Assembly (NCBI GenBank): GCA_010909165.1
Contig: VJWM01000011.1
Coordinates: forward strand, 1,240,001-1,304,000
Source of the DNA: Anthoceros angustus
Taxonomy: Eukaryota > Streptophyta > Anthocerotopsida > Anthocerotales > Anthocerotaceae
Direction of reading: 5' to 3'
DNA: 64,000 bases
A model generated the notes under the pieces. It saw nothing but the letters and a program-made list of their open reading frames with translations, was not told the DNA's origin and made no database searches. Numbering within the stretch: the first letter of the stretch is position 1; every line of letters begins with the position of its first letter. Below are positions 53,782 through 64,000 of this stretch, one piece after another. The translations under genes were made by a program, and so were the position numbers.

Positions 53782-55904
53782 GTTGTGTGTCCTAGCTTGC
53801 TTTATAGAATTCCGGTTGTTGCGAACAAGACCACCTTGCATCCAGATGTCAAGTGCACCTTGCATCCATATGCCAAGTGCACCTTTGCATGGAGATATCG
53901 ATTGTCGTCATGGCGTGATTACTTACTAACTTCATAAGGTACTTAATAATCAATTATTAAGTATCTAAGACAACAATCAAACTGCACAGGACAGCTATCG
54001 TGCTGCTTCGATTAGTATCGTGTTTGTTTATTTATTATTAATTCATTTGTTATTTAATTATATAATTTTCATGTTTCAGAAAATGAATAGTAATCCCCCT
54101 TAGGAGCCCCATTCACCTATCCCCCTGCTGGATCTTACGATGGTCTCCAAATATCGTGTGGACTCCTCCTGTCATGAACCATGAACGGCTTCACGCAAAA
54201 TTTGCCGACTACTTATGGGATGCTCACATTGACGTCTCCTCGCAGCAGCAATTCCGATTTCTCGCTGCAAACGTGAGAGTAGAGCCGACTGCTCCATCTT
54301 GCACGAGGTACAAGCTCAGATCCCAAAACCGGAATCAACCAAGTGCTTAATTCGCGGCAAAGATCATTGAAGGCAACAATCAACCCTGGTTTATCCAACT
54401 TTTTTGACTGCTCTGCGAGCAAGATGCCCCTCTCACTGAGCTTTTCTGCTAAGAAGTTTGTCGTGATCGTAAGAGAATGTCCATGATTACCGAAATCACA
54501 AAAATGGCCACCGAAAGTTATGATTACTCCTTGTTGTGGTCGTGTTCCTTATTGTGGTCATGGCCGAATCGCCCCACAGGCCGGAGGCGTGACCGCACTC
54601 CAGCAGACGGGTATGCTGCAATCCACTTGTGGGCTACGGACTTCCCTTGGGGGTTAGGAAATAAGTGGGGTTTTGTTTTTTTTGTAGGTTGGAATAGTAA
54701 AATAAGGCGGAAAAGGAGGAATAAGCACCTGATGGCGCCTGGACGGACTTGAGTAAGCAACGACCACTCCGGACTAAGCAACCACCGAGTAAGCAACGGA
54801 CCCGATACACTATGGAAACTCCGGACTACACTGGAGCAAGTCCGAGAAGTCTGGATACCCTGAGCTGGTAAGTCCGGACCCCACCCGGCCAGATAAGTAC
54901 GGGAAAGCAACTTTGAATTGAGTCGAGGATGACCAGGCGGCGCCACGTGGACGGCCCCGAGTGGAGGACGGCATGCAGGCCAGACCGTAGCCTCGCCAAA
55001 GGGTTATGGCTATTCACGCAGCCGGCAAGAAAGGCAGAGTGGCGGCGAAGGTAAGGCTAGAGGCACAAAGTGTTATGCACTCGAAGCTATGACAAGAGCC
55101 GCCTTCCCGCGCATTTCAAGAAAGAGCGGGGAAGTCATTCTCCCAAACCTCTTTGCGATTCTCGCTCCCTCGCCTCAGACATCCGGCTCTTTGGCGGAGT
55201 CTCTTCTTGCGCCAAGGTGTCCACCGCTTGATTTCACGCTGGAAGGAGCTAACGCAAGAGGAGAGGAGCGCAGCCGCGACGCCTCAAATTCTGTGAGCAA
55301 GGCACAAGCAAGACGACGGGCACCCAAGAAAGCCGGAGGAGGGGTGCTGTGGCCCCGGAGGATGTGATGTGACGCTACCTCGACTTTGGTCCATGGCTCG
55401 AGGAGGCGGAGGGACTCGAGGAGTGGCACTGGACATCTTCCGTGCGCCTGACCTATGATAGCGCTACCATGGTCCGGAATACGCCCAAGATGCCGGGTGT
55501 GGCAAGGAAGGAGGTCCGCTCCAGAACTTGGAGGACCCAAAAGATGGACGGTGAGTCCCGAGGCGCCTATCGCCGCCAAGGAGGAGGTAGGAGGTGTGAG
55601 CCGAGCCCCGGCGGGAAGGTGGAAGCGGCTGGCGCCCCACGCCTGTGGACACACGATCCCAACGGATGGTATCCCGAGCTCCCGGACAAGAGGTAAGGGC
55701 GTAGAATCATTGTCCATTGGAACATGCCGACCAAGGTGGATCACCTGGTGATAACTCCGGGTCTTCCTCCACGACCGTAAAGGCAAGCGCAGATTGGGGA
55801 AGATAATTCACCGGATCACAGAGGCACGCAAACCGAGGTGAGAAGCCACCTCCTCCGACGCCTGCTCGATCCATGTATGGGGGCACGCGACCTCCTCAAG
55901 AAGG
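53782..55904 (+). repeat. 2.05-kb tandem unit, right copy
   Basis: Same order of motifs as the left copy: GTTGTGTGTCCTAGCTTGCT, CAAGTGCACCTTGCATCCAT, TGCTGCTTCGATTAGTATCG, GAACGGCTTCACGCAAAA, TGGGATGCTCACATTGACG, GGTCCATGGCTCGAGGAGG and GGCGCCTATCGCCG. The copies differ mostly by short indels. Frames are broken differently in the two copies. Confidence 0.7.
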
Positions 55905-58700
55905 GTGAGGAGGAACGAGCCTCAAGAAAGGCGCCACCGAGGTGGAGGGAGAAGGAAGGTGAGGTCCGCCACCAAGCAAGAGGGTCCGGAGGAAGACGAT
56001 CGGGAAGGCATTCCGGACTCCACGCAGCGGACTCCCTCGCCACCTAGGGAAGTTTGGGAGGAGATTCCCCTTCCCTCCTTTTGGTGCCCTCTCGGAGCGG
56101 CCGGCCACGGAGGAAGCTGCTGCCGGAAGGGCGTTGGCGGCTCCGGCCGGCGGGGAATGACCAACAACCACGGCCAACCAGACAAACTCGTCGGAGCCGA
56201 AGAGGCGGAAGGCGGTGCCGCCTACCACCTCGGAAGGTGCGGTACCCTACCCACCTTGCGGGTGGCAAGTGAAGAGTGGGAGGCGAGAAGGGATCTTGCC
56301 CAAGGAGGCGGGAGGTCAGCGGCGGCAGCCCGTCCCTCTCCAGAGGGAGGAAAGGGACCACTCTGGACCTTCACCTCCTCAAGCCCGGAGAAAGAGGGCA
56401 CAAAGGAGCTCGCGGCCCAAGAGGGCCAAGGAGGGTGAGTCGGACCCACGCACCAGGACTTGAGGGTCTGACAGTCGAGAGAACCCAGTCCGGACTCGCT
56501 GGACTATGGTATCGGTCCTTGGGACGAGAGATGCCGCGCCACCAAGGATTCTCTGGGCATCTCACCGTGGAGGAGACACGGGTCTTATACCGTCAGGGAC
56601 GGTATGTTGTAGCCTCAGCAGTGAAGGCCGAAGTGGAGGCCACTCGGAGGAGGATGGTGGAGCTCAAGGCAAGTGAAGGCGGCCGGAGGCAAAGGAAAGG
56701 CGAGTCCCTCGCTCGGATCGAGGAAGCGACGGGCGCGAGGCGGTTCGGCGGGACGGACCAAGGCTCTTCTACGTGAGCAGTGAAGCAAGCAGAGGCCCAA
56801 GCGGTGAGGACCTCTGCAAGCGTGGCGAGGTCGGAAGGAGCGGAGGAGGAGAGCGGCGGGCGGGCGGACGGCGGGCGGCTAGACCTACACCAAGCCAGTG
56901 AGGCTAAGGTGAAGGCGAGGCGGAAGCCGCGGCAAGGTCGGCGGGATCACTACGACGTGATCGGGCCGGTGGAGAGTCGGGAGGCGGCAGCTAGAAGGCA
57001 GGCGGCGATGGGCGAGCAAGGTAACTCGGGAAGGGAGATGGAGGCCAGCACTCGGGAGATAGGAGATCTCCAGTGCAGGAAGTAGAGGCGGCGGCGAGAT
57101 GGAGGGCAGGACACAGCTGGAGCTACAACTCCAAGATGCGTCGGGCGGTGATTCTCAGCAGGAGAATCCACGACTTGAGCACGAAATAGAGTGTTTCCAG
57201 CCCGTCAAGACGGAGGAAAATCGCGACTATCCAAGGAGTTGCCAGCTAAGGAACCGGAAAGCTGTGGCCTGATGGATATACCACCGATTGGAGAGGAGGT
57301 GGCGACCTGCACGGTAAACTGAGGGAGGAGAGCGCGAGGAGGAACAGCCGGGTTATCCACACGGAGAAGGCGGAGGGGATGGCCCGCTATGAGCCACAAT
57401 GACAAAGGAGGAGGAGCGTGAGCAGAAAAGGTGCAGGAGGTGCCTGAGGCCAGGTTTGGGAGTCCGCCCGGCTGGCCCAAGGCGACGAGAGAGCGCCGGG
57501 CAACACTCCACCGCCGAACACTTATGGCGAGGAGTACGGGTGCCCGCACACGTGGAAGAGGCACCAACAAGTCGACCGACTTTGCCTATTACCACGCTGA
57601 GCCAAGAGAGGCACCACGTCACCCCACAGAGGACGGACGACTCCAAGGAGAGGCGAGGAAGAAGGCCACGGGATAGTGGCCCACGGGACCTTGCTGAGAC
57701 GAGGAGCGCGTGAGAGGAGCAGAGGAGCGAACGAGGGAGCGCGATGTGAGGTAAGGGCACCCGCACCTCACCATGGAAGGAGGCCAACGAGGGAGTCGCC
57801 GCGATCGGGAACATGGAAGGACTCGAGGAGAGCGAGGAGTCCCGTGAGGAAGAAACCGGGTGACGGAGGTCCGGACTCAAGGAACCGACCTCGAGGTCCC
57901 ACTGGACCTCAACCGAGGTCCCGACTGTAAGTCCGGACCCCGAGGTCCGACCCCTGAGACAAGGCCCCAGCCGGACCGTGAATAAGGACTCAAGTTCGTG
58001 AGTCGAGACAGACCGAGGTCCGGGCAAGAAGGGAGGAGCCCCTTCGACTTACGCTTAGGGGAGCAGATAGCCGGGCCCCACCGCGAGGGACCTGTGGGAG
58101 GCTGGAGGATGACGTCAGTAACGGCTTGTCGACGCCACGAGCCCAACCCGGCTGTGATTCCGGAGAGAGGAGGGGCCCCGCCACGGATCATCCGATTGGG
58201 AGCGCCACAACCGCTGACGGGGATTGACCACCCATCCCGAGGCGCCAGACCTTCCCCCCACCGCCGACAAGGAGATAGGGGGGAAATAGGATGGTACCGA
58301 TTAGGTATACCGAAATGCACGCCCGTAATAGGGGTGTAATAAAGACGCCACCTTGGGCGCAGATAAGAGGGCCGAGGCCGCCTAGTAAAGCATCTTTCTT
58401 GGTGTTGATGCCGCTGCGCACTCTGAGTCTTCTTAACGTGAGTCCCGAGTCACCGAAAGGTGCACGACGACCCGGGAGATTGATCAAGGTCCCGTGACGA
58501 CTTAACGCTGGTGGTGTGTGTGGGACGATCGGACCCTTGTCGCCGAGAGCCGCGGTCCAACGCCGAGCTGACCGAACGCAGTGAGCCGGAGGTAGGGTGC
58601 AGAGCCCGGACGAGAGGCCCATGAGCAACGAGGAGGTCCCGACTAGTAACCGCGCTTCTTTTCCAAGGTTGATAAGTGTAGAGAGAGAGAGGAACGGATC
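55905..58700 (+). other. GC- and purine-rich retrotransposon-like DNA without intact gene
   Basis: Several overlapping plus-strand frames (for example 55905-56438, 56276-56776, 56780-57085) are rich in Arg, Glu and Gly and have weak coiled-coil character (VKAEVEATRRRMVELKASEG). They may be parts of a gag or accessory protein, but no domain is certain. From about 57900 the sequence repeatedly uses GGTCCGGAC/GAGGTCC motifs and probably enters the LTR of the element that follows. Confidence 0.4.
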
Positions 58701-58915
58701 AAGAAACGAGGATTTGAACGAAAACGGGTCCTTAAACGCCCACACCGGCCTGTGAACGTTATAAATAGTGTAAACGAAGATTGAGTTAAGGTGAAGTGGA
58801 CCAAGAAAGGTGAGAATCACCGGCCGCAAACGGAGCTATCATTCCCTTGGGAACGGACTCCATACCACAACGACACGGATTGTGCGCGCTACCGCCATCA
58901 ATAAAAGTCGCCACA
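58701..58915 (+). mobile_element. 3' end of the 5' LTR of a Ty3/gypsy element
   Basis: A TATA box (TATAAATAG, 58760) and a polyadenylation-type signal (AATAAAA, 58900) are followed by a terminal CA at 58914-58915, directly before a primer-binding site. This is the order expected for the R/U5 end of a 5' LTR. The left edge of the LTR is not determined because the 3' LTR lies beyond the window. Confidence 0.55.
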
Positions 58916-58918
58916 TTT

Positions 58919-58932
58919 TGGCGCCGCGGGAA
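58919..58932 (+). other. Primer-binding site (tRNA-Asp type)
   Basis: TGGCGCCG, then CGGGAA, sits three bases after the LTR end. Plant Athila/Tat-like gypsy elements commonly begin here with a site complementary to the 3' end of tRNA-Asp (TGGCGCCG...CCGGGGA). Four to five middle bases seem to be deleted, in line with the many small deletions of this copy. Confidence 0.5.
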
Positions 58933-61900
58933 TGAAATCGCCCGTAGCAAGCGTGGATGCGGAGGAAGGAGAGTGAAGGCGACAATTGCTAAGAGAGGAC
59001 GCCAGGATCGCCAGAGCGCCCGAGCGCAGTGGGAAAGAGACGCCAAACCCGAGGCGAGCACCACCGATCGTAAGTGGACTTGTCGGATCGTGAGGAAGAA
59101 GTAGCACCACGCCAACGGAAGAAGGGAGCACCTCAAACTTTGCCAGCGACGATGGCAACAACGTCGACCAAACAAGCGATCTTGGAGGGAAGAAGGAGAG
59201 ATGCGAGACCGTGGAGGATTTCGTGTCCAAGCCAACTTCAATGGGGAGGGATCGACGCACCATCCAAATTTTCCAAGGGGTCCGAACCGCTCAATGGTAT
59301 CGAGAAAGTATCGCCACCCTGCACGCCCCCAACCTTCGCGCTTGAAGGATGCCTTCTGAACGATTCCGTGAATTGACCAAGAGGGTATGTATGTCAAACT
59401 CGTTGGAAAATCAAGCGAGGAAGAAAGTTGGGATCAGACATCATCGAGCGGTTCTATGCCCGAGATCGACATCCAACCCATACCACCATGCAAGCGTTGG
59501 TTCGCACGGGCTTACCTAAGCCAATGGCTAAACACGCCGCTAGCAGAAAGGACGTGGAGCAAGGTCGGCGAGAATTACGAAGAATCGATGCACCAAAAGA
59601 TCGAGGGCGCCAAGGAGGAAAGAAGAAGAAGAAGAAACGGGTGACTCAAGGAGGAAGAGTCTCAAGAGGAGGAGAGACCGAGGTGTCTGAGGAGGAGGAA
59701 GAGGACTCAAGAAGAGACTGAGGATGCCTGGAAGAAGAAGAGTATCGCAAGAAATAAGAAGAAAAGCCCAGAAGCGAGGGTAAAAGAAGGAGGTTAGATA
59801 CCGACCGAGAGGTTCCGCCGACCCAACTCCGCTGAAAGAAGTAGTGCGGGGAAGATTTGGAAAGTGATAAGAGGGTGGAGGAGCGATATCAACCAAGTGA
59901 AGGACAAAGAGCGGCGGAAGGCACCACACGCGAACCCATCTGGTGTGCGTATGCCACCAAGATGGGCACTCAAAGTCCAACCGCCTCCGCACCGGAAGTG
60001 AGTACGATTACGGGAGGAGTCCGAGGAATGGGAGGATGCTTACTAAGCCACCCCGGGCCGCGATCCCAAAACCATGTATCCGCCGGAGGTCCATCCATAC
60101 ACCGCCCGATGCAACCCATGGGAGGACCACGGAATCCTCCGGCGTGATGGTGGAGCTGGAATCGGGCATTACTCCAACGTGTCCATATCCCACCAGCGGT
60201 AATGGGGACTTGAGCGTTGTGTGGGATTGTGGCGGGCACATGGCGAGGCGGTATGTCCCAACCCTCGCAAGCAGTGCGATATGCCACTCCAGCGGAGACC
60301 ACCGCGCGCCTCCCTTCCTAAAGGCGTGCTACAAATTGAGGATGCTCGGTTGGCGGAGTGGGAAGAGGCGCGAGGGATGGAACGGAGTGGTGGCGAGGAG
60401 GAGAAGGCGGATCAAATCTTGGAAGTGTCTACTCGGCCGGAAGGAGCGAAGGAGAGGAGGGCAAGAGGAAGAAAAATGAAGACAAAAAGACACGGAGGAC
60501 TCAGACACCGCAAAGGAGGCAACCCGCTAAGGAAGGAGAGTTAACGATACCGCCAGAGGTCACGGAAGCCTCCGAACGTTGGGAGAAACGGACCCACCCA
60601 AAGCAACACCTCGCCCCACCGGAAGGGAGAAGTGAGATGTCAGAAGAGATCCGACAGACCGGGAGGGTCCGACCACCATGGGTGTCATGAGCCCGAGGAC
60701 TCGAGAGGCACGCGATGCAGCAAGGAGCCACCCACACCTTTAAGGTAGCCGACCGATGATGGATCAACAACATTTGGTAACACCGAGGCCTTGTTAAAAG
60801 ACAACCAAGTATCGGCAAGAAGTCCGAGGGCCATCAGGAGAAACCACGACGAAACCCCTTGAGTCGAAGGACAAGAATGTGGAGGTAAGGGTAGTGTCTC
60901 ATACCGGGCGCCAGTGGTTCGTAGAAATTTGTGTGTATCAAGATGCGATGACACGGGTCCGAGTCAACCTCATCACAAGCCACCGCAAAATTGGGCTTCA
61001 CATCCTTTGAGCCTCCACCAAGACTCGATGGCGGATATGTCAAGAAGAGCCGGGGAGTTGTCCGAGTCCAAGCCACCATAGCGAGCCCCTATACATTGGA
61101 TCAAACCGACCGGGACTAGGGTATGAGGTTGGGACGTGGCTTGGCCTGCATAAAGCTACACTTTGAAGAAGGAAATCCACTTCAAACCCGTGGATTGGGA
61201 TCCAAGGTCGAGAGGAAGGGTGGCTCTCACTTGGAGCAAGGATACATATTGTGGGGAAACCGTGAGCACCACGAGGGGTACACCGCCTGGATAGACGGAT
61301 GATGAAAGAAGACAGAGACGCCACCCTTTCGCCAAGATCACATGGTCCGAGGAGGAGATGGATTAATGAGGATGCCTTTGGAGCGGAGGTGGACGAGGAG
61401 GTTGATTGTTTTGGGCGACAAGTAACAAGAGACGGGCGAAGGAAGAAGAGGGTCCAAAGAAAAGATGAAGAGGTGGACCGGGAAGTAACCCGATTCACCT
61501 GACGAACTCTCAGAATGGGGATGCGAGAGGACGATCCCCGAGTGGAGGACGAGGGGTTTGGACGCAGCGAGGCAAAGACGAGAACGGAGACGGTGAACCC
61601 GACGACGTGGAAGAAGTGGAGGTCCGCAAATTCTCAAGTTTAAGAAAGGCATGCCTCCGGACCAAGGAAGGACTAAAGCTGGGGAGTTTTATGAGGTGTT
61701 CGCCTTCAAGGTCACGACATGAAGGGCATTCAAGAAGTGGGAGAGCATAAGATCGATTTGAAGGAGCGTGCCAAATCAATCCGACAATACAAGCTCAACC
61801 CCAAGTATTCGATCAAGGTGAAGGAGGTCCTTGATAAGTACCGGAGGCGACATCATTTTCCCCATCGCCACACGAGTGGGTCGCCGATTGTGGTGGTCCC

Positions 61901-64000
61901 AAGAAACACCAGACAAATTCGGTATGCCAAGATTGAGGAAGCTCAACAAGAACGAGAAGGACCACTTCCGATGCCATTCAGAGACATTTTGGACAAGGTG
62001 GTCGGAACACTTACTCCTTCCTCGGATGGCTACTCCGGATAACCAATTGCACCTAAGGGAGTTTGACCGGGACAAGACGACCTTCACTACGGAGTGGTAC
62101 GCTTGCCTACAAGAGAAGTGCCTTTGGGATGACCGAGCGCTGTGGTCGCTCATGCGTATGGTGACCAACGCCTTCCGTGACTTCGAGGGACTTCATGGAG
62201 ATATTCCCCGGATGATTTTGTGTGCATGGGGAGCAGTGACAAACACCTTGGACATCTAAGAAAGGTGCTTGAGCGCCGGAGACTCAATTGAGCCTACACC
62301 GAGAAATGCTACTTTGGAATGACGGAGGGAATCTTGTCACATCGGGTGCACGGAATCGAGGTGGACCAGACAAGGTCCGGTCATCCGCCTCCACCACCGA
62401 ACCTAAAGGAGCCGAGAGGTTTCGGAATGGTGGGATACCGCCGTTTATTAAGGACTTTGCTAAGAGGGCGCTAAGTTGATGTAATCATGAAGGAGGAGGT
62501 TTGGACCGTCTCGTGAGAGAGGAGGAGGCCTTCCGGATTTAACACCTTGGTAAGCGCACTGCCTAAGAGGACCGGATCGAGCAAGAAATTTCATGTGTAT
62601 GTAGATGTGTCCGCTTTTGCTATCGGAGTAGTGCCGAGCCGTAAGGACGACAAGCAAGGGATTATCCGTATACTACGCGACGTACCACCCAGAACTAAAA
62701 ATACACAACTACAGAGCGCCAATCGGGTATGGTATATGTCCAAGAAATTCGACACTACCGCTACCCAAAGTGAGTTTGTGTTCTATGTAGACCACTTTGC
62801 TCATCCGTGAATAAGGGACCGTCCGGATAGCAAGGTGGATATTGTTGCCGCAGGAGTTCACGAAGTGGAAACAAGACAAGGGAGGCAAGACCAAATGCAT
62901 TTCGTCACGATTGAAAACACAAGTGTTGAGAGATCGTGAAGATGCGCTCCTGGATGAGACATTGGTTGCCGCAGAAAAGTACAACCGAGGAGCCCACCGA
63001 CCAACCCCAAGCTACGAGAACGGCACTTAGCGGAGAAGGGAGGGTCCGGCCGTCCGACCCACGAAGAAATGGAGCGGTACTGGGAATGGAGCTTCAAAAT
63101 CGACTGTGACGAGGGAGGCATTCGTGCACTATGCTCGACCCTTCGTAATGTACAACGGTGTGTGTTCAAATTAGGGCCGAGAGTAGAACGAAGGTACTTA
63201 CAACCGCAGAGATGTGAGCGCCGGAATGCACAAGGATTGGGGAGGACACTACGCAAAGACAGTCACCACCAAAAGATTTTGAAGCGGATACCGTGGCCAA
63301 CAATGTATGGGGACACCCACCGCTTAGGAAGAAGTGTGATGCTTGTCACGGATCGGAAGCCAACCACAACACAATGGCGGCCATACCGGCACCCGCCTTT
63401 AAAAGTGGGGTATTGACTTTGGACCTATACACCAACACGAGGCACACAAAGCGATACATTTGGTGGCAACGGACATCGCACTGTGGGTAGAGGCGGCGAA
63501 CAAGAACGGACTGCAAGCACGTGGCAAATTCCTTTATGAGAACATCATACGCGATGGGTGTCCGCCGCTGAGTATAGAGGACCCATTTCAATGATGTGAT
63601 CCGCCATGACGGAGTATTTTGGCATCAATCATCGCAAGACGGCACCCTACAACCCTAAGGCCAATGGGTTGACGAGAAGACAAATGGGCTCATCTCAGAT
63701 CCCGAATAAACTTACAACTACGCACACGATCGATACCAAGTTGCCATCCGACTGGCCGTGACGGCAGAGAAGGTGACCACGCAACAACGACTTTAACCTA
63801 TGGGCACCGCCTCGTAATGCCGTGGAGTTTGAAGTACCACACTTCGAGTAATGATGGAAGAAAGAGGAGGAAAGCCAACGAGCGACTTTGGGGTTTGTCC
63901 AACACACGAGGGTCGGAAGAAGCACAAAGATGCAAACCCAAGATTTGGCACGAGCCGAATCGGGAGTATGGAGGCGGAGATTTGGCCCTCCTTTATGATA
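58933..64000 (+). mobile_element. Ty3/gypsy retrotransposon internal region, indel-riddled, cut by window end
   Basis: Gag-like text is found from about 59150 to 61700 (for example AQWYR near 59290 and a possible zinc-knuckle CVCHQDGH near 59945). From 61719 the RT is recognised in alternating frames: HKIDLKERAKSIRQ, LNPKYSIKVKEVLDKY, SPIVVVP, DKTTFTTEW, MVTNAFRDFEG, the active-site region IFPDDFCVHG (about 62200) and IKDFAKRAL (about 62450). RNase H follows (KKFHVYVDVSAFAIG, EFVFYVDH; 62580-62790). Integrase comes next: KCDACHGSE (about 63330), RHTKRYI, FLYENII, and PYNPKANGLT-type text (about 63640-63670). Domain order RT-RH-INT makes it Ty3/gypsy. The frame changes every few dozen codons, so no protein can be made. 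The element continues beyond 64000. Confidence 0.85.

Noticed and set aside
55905-57930. Large plus- and minus-strand frames in the GC-rich region as genes
   Set aside because: Composition-driven (few AT-rich stops), overlapping in all phases and without any clear domain.

Overview
This window looks like nuclear DNA of a land plant with a compact genome, most likely an early-diverging vascular plant such as a lycophyte (Selaginella-like). The reasons are: spliced genes whose introns are nearly all about 80-160 bp with ordinary GT/AG ends; an intronless PPR-DYW gene; plant-only families (a DUF1399 glycine-rich domain protein, a cell-wall alpha-xylosidase-type GH31 enzyme, a bulb-type lectin, an F-box protein, an LEA protein); and plant-type Ty3/gypsy, L1-like, SINE and CACTA remains. 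No bacterial features (operons, Shine-Dalgarno sites) are seen. The species is an inference; no marker gene fixes it.

Layout. 1-13 kb is gene-poor: minisatellites, a decayed Ty3/gypsy pol at 3.4-4.9 kb, AT-rich empty DNA, a broken TFIIB-like copy (8.8-9.9 kb), a 45-bp tandem array (11.0-11.4 kb) and an antisense integrase remnant (12 kb). 13-31 kb is the gene-rich core: a ten-exon GRDP gene (+), a PPR remnant (-), a four-exon GH31 gene (-), an inverted GRDP pseudogene (-), a PPR-DYW gene (+) and a two-exon LEA gene (+). 28.7-36.8 kb is a nest of L1-like LINE pieces, short SINE-like elements, a CACTA end and a second TFIIB-like copy. 37.8-46 kb holds a secreted glycine-rich repeat protein (-), a frameshifted lectin (-), PPR and receptor-kinase remnants and an intact F-box gene (-). 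46-64 kb is repeats: a 1.7-kb tandem duplication, a 2.05-kb tandem duplication, and a Ty3/gypsy element (LTR end, PBS, RT, RNase H, integrase) that runs off the right edge and is broken by many small indels.

How things fit together. GRDP, the GH31 enzyme, the glycine-rich protein and the lectin are all of kinds linked to the cell wall, apoplast or membrane, but they are on both strands and mixed with unrelated genes, so I infer no cluster. The most interesting material is the retroelement system at 28.7-36.8 kb: an L1-type family carrying only ORF1, a fragment of an ORF2-bearing LINE, and short elements with a 5S-rRNA-like body. All share a 3' terminal motif (TCCTTAGTGGAC) and end in short microsatellite tails. 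This looks like a LINE, a non-autonomous LINE and a 5S-derived SINE using the same 3' end.
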